64,000 nucleotides of DNA from Clostridium sp. 1001271B_151109_B4 (GTDB lineage Bacteria > Bacillota > Clostridia > Clostridiales > Clostridiaceae), in contig NZ_JADPBQ010000005.1 in assembly GCF_015670405.1 (NCBI RefSeq), positions 124,001 through 188,000 of the forward strand, in the 5' to 3' direction. Made by a program: the position numbers and the translations under genes. Every line of letters begins with the position of its first letter. Position 1 is the stretch's first letter. A model generated the notes under the pieces. The model was not told the origin of the DNA and searched no databases. It was given only the letters and a program-made list of their open reading frames with translations. Shown here piece after piece: positions 56,467 to 64,000 of this stretch.

Positions 56467-56820
56467 TTTTCTTCTGTAGTTTAAGTTAAATGAATCATTA
56501 TTTATTTAAACCACCTCTACAAAATATTATTTAAATGAAATTAGTTTTTATACACAGTGAATAAGCATACTATGTAGAATTTAAACTAAGTTGAATTTAA
56601 AATTTTAGTCAAATTTGATTGATTAAATTAAATATAAAATATTTAGATAAGATTTAGGATCCTAATTATAAGTATAAATAAATTACCAAAAAATGTAAAT
56701 AAATATAAAGGAAAATAAATTTGAAAATTTTTTTTTGAAATTAGGAACAATTTATAAATTATAATGGTCTAATTAATATGTTAACAAAAGAAAATAAAAA
56801 AAAAAGTGAGGTTATTAAAA
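56467..56820. promoter_or_regulatory. Divergent AT-rich intergenic region with a promoter for the DUF4358 gene
   Basis: No gene. TTGAAA (56735-56740) and TATAAT (56760-56765) with a 19-base spacer form a plausible promoter for the lipoprotein gene. Nothing else recognisable. Confidence 0.45.
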
Positions 56821-57324
56821 GTGAAAAAATTATTAGTAAGTGCTTTAATTGCAATTATGGTAGGTGCAACATTAACAGGTTGTGGAAATGTAAGTAATGG
56901 TAATAATCAAAGTGTTGAGCAGGGGACAGGACAAACAACTTCTGTATCAGCAAAAGAGGTTGTTGAAAAGTTAAATGAAAAGGGATATGTAAGAGCTGCA
57001 GCGGAAATAGAGGATACTATGGCAACAGAAATATATCACTTAAATTTAGATGATGTAGAGGATTATGGAATATTAGAAACTCAAATATCACCAGGACCAG
57101 GATTTATTATGGTTGTTAAGGCTAAAGAGGGAAAGGTTGATGATGTAAAAGCTTCTTTAGAACAAGTTTTACAAGATAAAGTAGGAAGCGCATTTTATCC
57201 AGAAGAAAAAGAAGTTGCTGAAAATGCTGAGATAAAAGTTAATGGGAATTTAGTTTCTTTAATGATTGTAAATAGTGAAATTAAAGATGAAGTAGAAACT
57301 GAGTATAATAACTTAATTAAATAA
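56821..57324 (+). CDS. DUF4358-domain lipoprotein
   Basis: 167 residues. Signal with lipobox LTGC, then a Ser/Asn/Gln-rich linker and a DUF4358 domain (about 60-160: EIYHLNLDDVEDYGILETQ, GFIMVVKAKEGKVDDVKASL). Function of the domain is unknown; such lipoproteins are common in clostridia. I chose GTG 56821 with GTGAGG nine bases upstream; an in-frame GTG at 56806 lies in that site. Confidence 0.8.
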   Translation: MKKLLVSALIAIMVGATLTGCGNVSNGNNQSVEQGTGQTTSVSAKEVVEKLNEKGYVRAAAEIEDTMATEIYHLNLDDVEDYGILETQISPGPGFIMVVKAKEGKVDDVKASLEQVLQDKVGSAFYPEEKEVAENAEIKVNGNLVSLMIVNSEIKDEVETEYNNLIK

Positions 57325-57330
57325 TAGTTA

Positions 57331-57398
57331 AAAGGAGTATTTTATATTTATATATCTTTGGTAATGATATATATTATAATATAATATACTCCTTTATT
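57331..57398 (+). terminator. Terminator after the DUF4358 gene
   Basis: Long stem with outer AAAGGAGTAT / ATACTCCTTT and an AT-rich inner part, then ATTTT. Confidence 0.8.
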
Positions 57399-57435
57399 TT
57401 AGTGATTAATAAAAATTGTTATGTCAACTTGAATT

Positions 57436-58137
57436 TTACCATTCACCAGGATAAGCAATAATGTATAATGATACGTTTTGTACTCCCCAGTTTATACAAT
57501 CATCTTCAGAGTTTAAAAATAAATCTATTTTATTACCCTTGATTGCACCACCTGTATCAGCAGCAATGGCCATACCATATCCAGGTATATAGACTTTTGA
57601 ACCTAAAGGAATTATAGAAGGATCTACGGCAATGGTACTAATACCATTCGGATCACGTACAGGGGTAGTGCCTGTATAGGTAATTGTATCGCCTGTATAG
57701 GCAGTGCTTACCATTGTATATGATGCTTTATAATTAGCTATTTCATTGCTAGTAGTATTTGTATCCAGGCTAGCAATATATTCAGTATTATCTAAAGCTT
57801 GAGAAGTAGTAGCTTGTTTTTCTTGATTTTCTTTTAATTTAGCTTCTTCAGCTTTTTGTTCTTCTAAATTTTTGTTATAGATAGTTATATCGTTAATAAT
57901 ATTTTCAACTTGAGTTGAAAAATCAATACTAGCAACACTACTAGTATTGGTAGTAGCAATATCATTATTATATTCATATACATTATTATTTAAATTTATA
58001 TTGTTTTTTTCTAAATAACTTACGTTAACAACTTTTTGAGTAGTATTATTTAAAACACTTGCTTGTGTGCAAAATTCATTTATACCAAATATTGATATAG
58101 CAAGTGAAGTTGTTAAAACTACAATTTTCTTAAACAG
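57436..58137 (-). CDS. 3D-domain cell-wall protein (YocH/YabE/RpfB-like), probable CTG start
   Basis: 233 residues: signal peptide (FKKIVVLTTSLAISIFG), a long Asn/Thr-rich and helical linker (EEQKAEEAKLKENQEKQ), and a C-terminal 3D domain (about 145-233) with conserved aspartates in TIAVDPSIIPLGS, AADTGGAIKG and KIDLF, found in lytic transglycosylase-like wall enzymes. A perfect GGAGG (58146-58150) lies eight bases before an in-frame CTG (58135-58137), whereas upstream TTG/GTG codons have no site. CTG initiation therefore seems likely. Confident about the domain, less about the start. Confidence 0.85.
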   Translation of the reverse strand: MFKKIVVLTTSLAISIFGINEFCTQASVLNNTTQKVVNVSYLEKNNINLNNNVYEYNNDIATTNTSSVASIDFSTQVENIINDITIYNKNLEEQKAEEAKLKENQEKQATTSQALDNTEYIASLDTNTTSNEIANYKASYTMVSTAYTGDTITYTGTTPVRDPNGISTIAVDPSIIPLGSKVYIPGYGMAIAADTGGAIKGNKIDLFLNSEDDCINWGVQNVSLYIIAYPGEW

Positions 58138-58535
58138 AAAATACACCTCCAAGATTGTGAATTTAATTCCTTCGTCCTGCAACTAGGTTATACTATATAT
58201 CAAAAATCATGTCAAACTCGTATGGTTCATAATGGTAATGAATAAAATGGAAGAAATAAAAAGGAATAATATAGAAAAATGCTTCTATTACTTTAAAATC
58301 AAGAGGTTAAATCATATCAGTACAGAAAAGTCAAGAAAAAATAAAAGGAAAAAATATACTTAAATACCTTGAAATTTATAATTAATTTAAGTATAAATTC
58401 TAAAAAAATGTAGACAAATTTAAAAGTATTGTTCTATAAATATCGAGATAAAATGTATAAGAATGTTAGAATATTATGTAAAAATATATGATATAATTAA
58501 TAGAATATATATAAACGAATATTAGGGGGAATATT
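58138..58535. other. Divergent gene-free region
   Basis: About 400 AT-rich bases between the 3D-domain and zinc-ribbon genes. TATAAT at 58492-58497 may belong to the zinc-ribbon promoter. No repeat, RNA or gene seen. Confidence 0.45.
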
Positions 58536-59603
58536 ATGGCCGCTATAACATACAAGTGTCCCAATTGTGGTGCTGAAATTAACTTTGATCCTACTTTGCA
58601 AAAAGGAAAATGTGATTTTTGTATGAGTGAGTTCACAGTGAATGATATAGAACGCTTAAATAATGAAAATAAAGATCATATAACAGAAGAAAATTTAGAT
58701 GAAGAATATAATAATGAATGGAGTAATTTAGGTGAGAATACATCAGGTTATTCATGTCCAAGATGTGGAGCTGAGATAGTATGTGATAAAACAACAACTG
58801 CTACATTTTGTTGTTATTGTCATGGACCTGTAGTATTAAATGATAAGTTTAAAGGAGAATTTAAACCATCTAAAGTTATGCCATTTAAAGTTAATAAGGA
58901 AACTGCAATTGAGAATTTCTTGAAATGGAGTAAGAAAAAATGGTTTTTACCTAAGGAATTTTCATCTTATAAACAATTAGAGAAGATTACAGGTATCTAT
59001 ATTCCATTTTGGTTAGTTAATTCTAATGTTACTGGGGAAATGAGTGCTAGATGTAAAAGAATAAATACTTGGGTAAGCGGTGATTATAGATATACAAAAA
59101 CAGATGTATACCATGTATATAGGGAAGCTAATTTGAATTTTAATAATGTTCCTCATAATGCATCAAGTAAAATGGATGATAATGTTATGGAAAGTATTGA
59201 ACCTTATGATAATAGAGAGCTTAAGGATTTTTCAATAGCATATTTACCAGGATTTTTCTCAGAAAAATATGATAGAAGTAAGGAGCAGGTTTTACCTTTA
59301 ATTGAAGGTAAAATAAGAATGGGAACAAATGATATATTAAGAAATTCCATAAGTGGATATTCTACTGTTGATGTTGTAGGAACAAATGAAAGGTTTAATA
59401 AAACATCTTGTCAATATGCATTGATGCCTGTTTGGATGATGACATATAGTTCAGGAAATAAAAATTATATATTTGCAATGAATGGTCAAACAGGAAAGGT
59501 ATTTGGCTCATTACCAGTGTCAAAAGGTAAAATAGCAATATTATTTGCGATAGTATTTATTTTAGTATTTTTAGTTGTATTAATAGGAGGAGTGTTTATA
59601 TGA
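58536..59603 (+). CDS. Zinc-ribbon membrane protein
   Basis: 355 residues: two TFIIB-like zinc ribbons (CPNCGAEI...CDFC at about 8-30; CPRCGAEI...CCYC at about 72-93), a long soluble middle (TGIYIPFWLVNSNVTGEMSAR, then a WMMTYSSGNKNYIFAMNGQTG segment) and a C-terminal membrane helix (IAILFAIVFILVFLVVLIGG). The family is common in clostridia and often lies beside TPM genes; its role is unknown, possibly a membrane-associated scaffold or quality-control factor. GGGGG lies before the ATG. Overlaps the next gene by four bases (ATGA). Confidence 0.85.
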   Translation: MAAITYKCPNCGAEINFDPTLQKGKCDFCMSEFTVNDIERLNNENKDHITEENLDEEYNNEWSNLGENTSGYSCPRCGAEIVCDKTTTATFCCYCHGPVVLNDKFKGEFKPSKVMPFKVNKETAIENFLKWSKKKWFLPKEFSSYKQLEKITGIYIPFWLVNSNVTGEMSARCKRINTWVSGDYRYTKTDVYHVYREANLNFNNVPHNASSKMDDNVMESIEPYDNRELKDFSIAYLPGFFSEKYDRSKEQVLPLIEGKIRMGTNDILRNSISGYSTVDVVGTNERFNKTSCQYALMPVWMMTYSSGNKNYIFAMNGQTGKVFGSLPVSKGKIAILFAIVFILVFLVVLIGGVFI

Positions 59604-60394
59604 TTAATATAAAAAAGAACTTAGTACCTTTTATTAGTTCACTTATCTTGCTATTATCATTTGTAACTATAGTAAGTGCAGATATAAATTCTGTAGTTGA
59701 TGATGCTAATCTTTTATCAAGTGAGGAAGAACAACAATTAAGAGGAGATTTAGCAAGTTTTAAAGAAAAGTATAACATGGATACTGTTATAGTAACATCT
59801 AATGATTTAGGTGGTAAAAGTCAAATGGATTATGCTGATGATTATTTTGATTATAATGGATATGGTGTTGGAGAAGATAAAAGTGGTTTATTATTGCTAA
59901 TAGATATGGATGATAGAAAGGTATGGATATCAACTTCAGGAGAGGCTATAAAATATTTTACAGATAGTAGAATAGATAGAATAGTTGATGATGTAACAGC
60001 ACAATTAAAAAATGCAGATTATTTTGAAGGATGTAATGAATTTATAAGTGATATAAACTATTATGCAGAAGAAGGTATACCGGCAGGACAATATACTTAT
60101 AGTGAAGCTGAACGTACTCAAAAAGTTATTTTTATTGGCTTAGGTGCTGGACTAATAGTAGCTAGTGTAGTATCTTTTTTAGTTGTTAACTCTTATAAAA
60201 ATTCAAAATCTATTTCTACAGCAAATTATGTTGATCGTAATTCAATAGTTTTTACTAGAAAAAAAGATAGATTTATTAGTACTTATACTTCAAAAACTAA
60301 AATAGAGAGAAATAATAATAGTGGTAGTGGAGGAAGTTCAACTCATACTTCAAGTAGTAGGAATACTCATGGGGGAGGTGGAGGAAGCTTCTAA
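59600..60394 (+). CDS. TPM-domain (YgcG-like) membrane protein
   Basis: 264 residues: signal peptide, TPM domain (about 28-150: DDANLLSSEEEQQLRGDLASF, MDTVIVTSNDLGGKSQMDYA, DDRKVWISTSG), one membrane helix (VIFIGLGAGLIVASVVSFLVV) and a Ser-rich tail ending GGGGGSF, the usual glycine-rich YgcG end. TPM domains were once called phosphatases, but the function is unproven. Translationally coupled to the zinc-ribbon gene. Confidence 0.87.
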   Translation: MINIKKNLVPFISSLILLLSFVTIVSADINSVVDDANLLSSEEEQQLRGDLASFKEKYNMDTVIVTSNDLGGKSQMDYADDYFDYNGYGVGEDKSGLLLLIDMDDRKVWISTSGEAIKYFTDSRIDRIVDDVTAQLKNADYFEGCNEFISDINYYAEEGIPAGQYTYSEAERTQKVIFIGLGAGLIVASVVSFLVVNSYKNSKSISTANYVDRNSIVFTRKKDRFISTYTSKTKIERNNNSGSGGSSTHTSSSRNTHGGGGGSF

Positions 60395-60575
60395 AAATAA
60401 ATAAAGTTTATGACTGTATAAAAAATAACATGGATAATTTTATTTAAACATGTAGTTTTTATACAGTTTTATCTTTTTATATAGTACTAATAAAGAGTTT
60501 ATGATAAATTGATAAATAAATACAAATAAACTATACTAAGGTTATAAAATGAAAATATCATAAAGGAGTGATTAT

Positions 60576-61484
60576 TTGTTTGGTTATGTAACTCCACTGA
60601 AACCAGAGCTGAAAATTAGAGAGTATGAAATGTTTAGGGGATATTATTGTGGTGTCTGTATGCATATTAAAGATAACTTTGGAAATCTACCAAGGTTAAC
60701 TTTAAATTATGATATGGCATTCTTAGGATTATTATTAGATGCATTACATAATGAGGCTCCTAAAATTGAATTTAAAAGATGTATGGCTCATCCATTAAAG
60801 AAAAAGCCAATGATTATAAATAATAAGGCATTAGAATATACAGCTGCAATGAATGTTTCATTAGTATATTATAAGTTGATAGATGATGTTAATGATGATA
60901 AAAGTATAAAAAGTAAGTTAGAAAGTACAGCATTATCACCATATAAAAGAAAATTTAACAGAAATGTTACGAAGGTTAATGATATAATAGAAGAAAATTT
61001 AAATTTATTATCTAACTTGGAAGAAAATAAGAATTTTGAATCTATAGATGAAATTGCTCATCCATTTAGTTTAATAGTTGCTAAAATTTTAGAATTATAT
61101 CCAGAAGATTTTGAAGATGATTGTGAAAATATTAGGTATGCACTTTATGATTTAGGATATGCATTAGGAAAGTGGATATATTTAATAGATGCATTAGATG
61201 ATTTAAAGGAAGATATGGAGAAAAATAAATTTAATCCTATTAACTTTTTATACAATAAAGAAAATAAAAACTATGATAATCTAATGGTTGAAATTAAAGC
61301 ACGAATGGAATTTACTATATTGAATTGCGGATATAATTGCAAGGAGGCATTAGATAAATTGCCACTAAAAAGAAATAAAGCAATACTTGAAAATATAATT
61401 AGTCTTGGAATGATGGATAAGTATGAAAAGATAGTTAATAATTGTAGCTGTAAAGAAAAAGGAAATTTAAAATTTAATTCATAA
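60576..61484 (+). CDS. DUF5685-family protein
   Basis: 302 residues, cytoplasmic and helical. FGYVTPLKPELKIREYEMFRGYYCGVCMHI at the start is the family signature; cysteines of the CGVC and later CMAHP may bind metal or heme-like cofactors. Begins at TTG with AAGGAG seven bases upstream. It sits in a cluster with zinc-ribbon, TPM and J-domain genes; the association recurs in clostridia as far as I recall, but function is unknown. Confidence 0.8.
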   Translation: MFGYVTPLKPELKIREYEMFRGYYCGVCMHIKDNFGNLPRLTLNYDMAFLGLLLDALHNEAPKIEFKRCMAHPLKKKPMIINNKALEYTAAMNVSLVYYKLIDDVNDDKSIKSKLESTALSPYKRKFNRNVTKVNDIIEENLNLLSNLEENKNFESIDEIAHPFSLIVAKILELYPEDFEDDCENIRYALYDLGYALGKWIYLIDALDDLKEDMEKNKFNPINFLYNKENKNYDNLMVEIKARMEFTILNCGYNCKEALDKLPLKRNKAILENIISLGMMDKYEKIVNNCSCKEKGNLKFNS

Positions 61485-61558
61485 AAATTAAGAAAATTAG
61501 CGTAGAAATATACGGTTATAGAAAATATACATAAAGGATAAAAAGGAGTGTTTTGAAA

Positions 61559-62173
61559 ATGAATCCATATGAGGTATTAGGAGTAAAACCGGGTGCTTCC
61601 CAAGAAGAAATTAAATCTGCTTATAGGAAGTTAGTAAAGCAATATCATCCAGATCAATATGGAGATAATCCGCTTAAGGATTTAGCACAAGAAAAGCTTG
61701 CTGAAGTAAATAAGGCGTATGATATGTTAAAGAATAATAATAATGGTGGGGATTCAAGTTATAATGCTTCATCTAATGGATATAACACAAGTTATAATTC
61801 TTATAGTAGCAATGCTCCAATTTATGCAGAAGTTAGAAGCTTAATTCAAATGAGAAGTATTTCAGTAGCAGAATCAAAGCTTAATGCAATTAGAGAGAGA
61901 GATGCTGAGTGGTATTACTTATATGGAAATGTTATGCTTGCAAAAGGTTGGTTTGAATCGGCATATAACAATATTCAAAGGGCATGTAATATGGATCCAA
62001 ATAATTTTGAATATAGGCAAGCGTTAAATCAATTAAATTCAAGAAGTCGTGGATATAGTCAAACATATAGAACGTCAAGTGGTAATATGGATACTTGTGA
62101 TTGCTGTATGAATTTATGGTGTTTAGATTCATTATGTGAATGCTTTGGAGGAGATTTAATAGGATGCTGTTAA
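61559..62173 (+). CDS. J-domain protein with Cys-rich C-terminus
   Basis: 204 residues: N-terminal J domain ([23 protein letters not shown] at 30-32) that stimulates DnaK-type chaperones, an Asn/Ser/Tyr-rich linker, a TPR-like helical part ([22 protein letters not shown]) and a Cys-rich tail ([19 protein letters not shown]) that may bind metal or membrane. ATG 61559 has AAGGAG ten bases upstream, preferred to TTG 61553. It probably recruits the chaperone system to the products of the preceding cluster. Confidence 0.87.
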   Translation: MNPYEVLGVKPGASQEEIKSAYRKLVKQYHPDQYGDNPLKDLAQEKLAEVNKAYDMLKNNNNGGDSSYNASSNGYNTSYNSYSSNAPIYAEVRSLIQMRSISVAESKLNAIRERDAEWYYLYGNVMLAKGWFESAYNNIQRACNMDPNNFEYRQALNQLNSRSRGYSQTYRTSSGNMDTCDCCMNLWCLDSLCECFGGDLIGCC

Positions 62174-62187
62174 GTATAGTTAAAAAT

Positions 62188-62256
62188 TAAGAGTTTTGAG
62201 TTAAGAATTAATTCAAAGTGGATTAAATTCTATAACCATTAACTACTAACTCTTAA
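62188..62256. repeat. MITE-like inverted repeat related to the element in the mgl operon
   Basis: Arms TTAAGAGTTTTGAGTTAA (62188-62205) and TTAACTACTAACTCTTAA (62239-62256) pair with few mismatches and resemble the arms and core of the element at 18823-18920. Non-coding. Confidence 0.65.
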
Positions 62257-62277
62257 CTGTATGAAAGGGGTGGTTTT

Positions 62278-62820
62278 ATGAAGGCAAGGAATATAGCGCT
62301 TGGAGGGGTTTTAGTTGCATTAACTACTATAGTTTTATATTTAGCAGCTTTTTTACCAATAAGTACATTAGCAATACTAACTATTGCTTCGTCAATAATA
62401 CCTATTTGTATTATAAGAAGTGATGTACAAACAGCAATTTTTGTTTATATAGCATCGAGTTTAATAGCCTTTTTCTTAGTTCCAATTAACATATCATTAT
62501 TATATTTTATTTTCTTTGGTGTATTTGGAATAATAAAGTTTTTTATAGAAAGATTAAGAAAAGAAAAGTTAGAAATATTATTTAAATTATTATTTTTTAA
62601 TGTAGTATTTATTGTTGGATTTTTAATAATGCAAAATATATTAGGGATAAATGTAATAACAGGATTAGAAGCTATGATTTTTAAATTCTTTGATTCTTCA
62701 TCAAAGACTATTGCAATTATTATATTGTGGATAATAGCGCAGCCAGTTTTCTTAATTTATGATTATGCTATGACAATGATTATTACTTTTTATATGGAAC
62801 GCATACACAAAAAATACTAG
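62278..62820 (+). CDS. Integral membrane protein, ECF-substrate-component-like
   Basis: 180 residues with about six membrane helices (IALGGVLVALTTIVLYLAAF, TIASSIIPICIIRS, YIASSLIAFFLVP and others). Size, GGVLVALTTI start and helix spacing recall ECF transporter S components or YybS-like proteins, but no substrate can be assigned. AAGGGGTGG lies before the ATG, just beyond the MITE-like element. Confidence 0.65.
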   Translation: MKARNIALGGVLVALTTIVLYLAAFLPISTLAILTIASSIIPICIIRSDVQTAIFVYIASSLIAFFLVPINISLLYFIFFGVFGIIKFFIERLRKEKLEILFKLLFFNVVFIVGFLIMQNILGINVITGLEAMIFKFFDSSSKTIAIIILWIIAQPVFLIYDYAMTMIITFYMERIHKKY

Positions 62821-62842
62821 TTGCATTAAGAAAGAGGATATC

Positions 62843-62874
62843 AAAAAAGAACTGCCATTTGACAGTTCTTTTTT
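62843..62874. terminator. Bidirectional terminator
   Basis: AAAAAAGAACTG pairs with CAGTTCTTTTTT, between converging genes. Confidence 0.9.
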
Positions 62875-62875
62875 G

Positions 62876-64000
62876 CTAAATATCTAAAAGATTTTTTTTA
62901 TATGAAGAGTACATATTTCTTAATGAGCTCATTTTATCTTCTAATTCTAAATATAAATTAGAAGCAAGCTCTAAATTGTTATCTGCAATTGCGTCTTTAA
63001 GTCTTGTGAAAAGAGATTTTGTAGAATTAGTATCCTTCATTATATATAATCTTAATTCGTGAATTGCCATCCAGTTAGTTAAATCTAAATCTAATGCTTT
63101 ATTTGCATCGTGAAGGCACTTACAAGCTCTGATTTCAGCAGTAAACTTATTTACTATTCTATGAGATATCTCCATTTTCCATCTCTTAATAGTTGCTATT
63201 TTAAAACTATTAATAAGTTGATCTGTCAACACACCATTTCTCTTTAAAACTTCTACTTTTTCAGGATATCTATCTAGTGCAGTAATGTTTTCATAGATTG
63301 TTGCAGGTGCTTTGCTAAAGAACTTATTTCTTTCTTCTTCAGTGAAATCTTCAAATACATCTTCTTCAGCTCTATATTTCCTATCTTTTTCTAAGTATCC
63401 TGCTTCTTCACCATATTCTTTTGAAAGTTCAGCTAAAAGCTCATCTTCAGTTTTGTTATTATTAACTGCATAAAGAATACCATCAAGCATTGCCATATAG
63501 CATACAGCTATTGTTATATACACATTTGAATGTGGATTTGGTGAACGAAGCTCAAATCTTGTAGCCATTGGATTTGATAAATCTCTTATAAGGCCAACTA
63601 GGATAGATCTATTTCTAGAAGGATTACTTGGAGATAATCCAAGAGAAGTAACTATACAAACTGGTGCTTCAAATCCAGGTTTTAATCTCTTAAGTGAGTT
63701 ATTAGTTGAAGATATAAATGGATTCATAACTTCGTAATTTTTAAGCATTCCCATAAGAGAACCATAACCAATAACACTTAAGAAATGATCTTTAGTTGTA
63801 TGGAATAAATTAATTCTCTTACCGTTCTTAAGTTTTAAGCTAATCCCCACATGAGTATGCATTCCTGAACCAGCTACACCATCAAGTGGTTTTGCCATAA
63901 ATGTTACATCTAATCCATGTCTTCTATAAGTTTCTTGAACTAATATTTTTATAAATAGTTCATTATCAGCAGCTTGAACTGCATCAGAGAACTTCCAGTC
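62876..64000 (-). CDS. glnA: Glutamine synthetase (start outside window)
   Basis: The minus-strand frame is open to the window edge, so only the C-terminal ~374 residues are present. Residues before MAKPLDG read QAADNELFIKILVQETYRRH, matching the type I glutamine synthetase core; then GSGMHTHVGISL, TNNSLKRLKPGFEAP, RFELRSPNPHSNVYI follow. A long C-terminal extension (about 200 residues beyond the core) marks the large clostridial GlnA form. It makes glutamine from glutamate, ammonia and ATP. No regulatory site is visible because the promoter lies outside. Confidence 0.93.
   Translation of the reverse strand, partial: DWKFSDAVQAADNELFIKILVQETYRRHGLDVTFMAKPLDGVAGSGMHTHVGISLKLKNGKRINLFHTTKDHFLSVIGYGSLMGMLKNYEVMNPFISSTNNSLKRLKPGFEAPVCIVTSLGLSPSNPSRNRSILVGLIRDLSNPMATRFELRSPNPHSNVYITIAVCYMAMLDGILYAVNNNKTEDELLAELSKEYGEEAGYLEKDRKYRAEEDVFEDFTEEERNKFFSKAPATIYENITALDRYPEKVEVLKRNGVLTDQLINSFKIATIKRWKMEISHRIVNKFTAEIRACKCLHDANKALDLDLTNWMAIHELRLYIMKDTNSTKSLFTRLKDAIADNNLELASNLYLELEDKMSSLRNMYSSYKKNLLDI

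Overview
The window is AT-rich, densely coded DNA from a strictly anaerobic, endospore-forming, low-GC Gram-positive, most likely a Clostridium sensu stricto species. Support: an alpha/beta-type small acid-soluble spore protein (SASP), pyruvate:ferredoxin oxidoreductase (PFOR), strong AGGAGG-type ribosome binding sites, many hairpin+U-run terminators and Clostridium-type protein families. I see no rRNA, tRNA, CRISPR array, intact prophage or transposase gene. Species cannot be fixed from sequence alone.

Layout. 1-1.6 kb: 3' part of recJ. 1.7-6.1 kb: a repeat-bearing non-coding stretch, a small secreted protein with an A8 tract at its start, a large propeller plus solute-binding-like lipoprotein, and a LytTR regulator coupled to a LiaF-like membrane protein. 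6.1-17.5 kb: SASP, murG, flavodoxin, PFOR, a DUF1292 protein with a Cys/His-rich leader, PHP phosphoesterase, aspartate aminotransferase, HAD hydrolase, class IV aminotransferase and a YczE-like membrane protein. 17.7-27.6 kb: galactose uptake and sensing locus, with mglBAC (cre-like site at the promoter), a YesN/YesM-type two-component pair, two further sugar-binding proteins and a YvrJ-type peptide. 27.6-42.7 kb: CBS-type Mn pyrophosphatase, Ca2+-type P-ATPase, thrC-thrB-ACT, cysteine desulfurase-thiI, an envelope protein and an RND exporter with a coiled-coil insertion.

43.0-51.8 kb is the centrepiece: a 15-gene operon for a membrane-bound, Mrp-antiporter-linked group 4 [NiFe] hydrogenase of the archaeal Mbh type, with hypA and hypB inside. 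The large subunit keeps both CxxC pairs that bind NiFe, the small subunit keeps four cluster cysteines, and the ferredoxin subunit has two 4Fe-4S motifs. The MrpD/MbhH-like subunit carries a C-terminal extension that looks like a fused MbhI. Together with PFOR and flavodoxin this suggests that reduced ferredoxin from pyruvate drives H2 evolution coupled to Na+/H+ pumping.

51.8-64 kb: a small tandem-repeat array; several hypothetical, methyltransferase, rhodanese and aldose epimerase genes; a tiny holin remnant; a cell-wall amidase; a 3D-domain protein that seems to start at CTG; a zinc-ribbon/TPM/DUF5685/J-domain cluster; a membrane protein; and the 3' part of a glutamine synthetase gene. Two related MITE-like elements lie at 18.8 kb (inside the mgl operon) and 62.2 kb.
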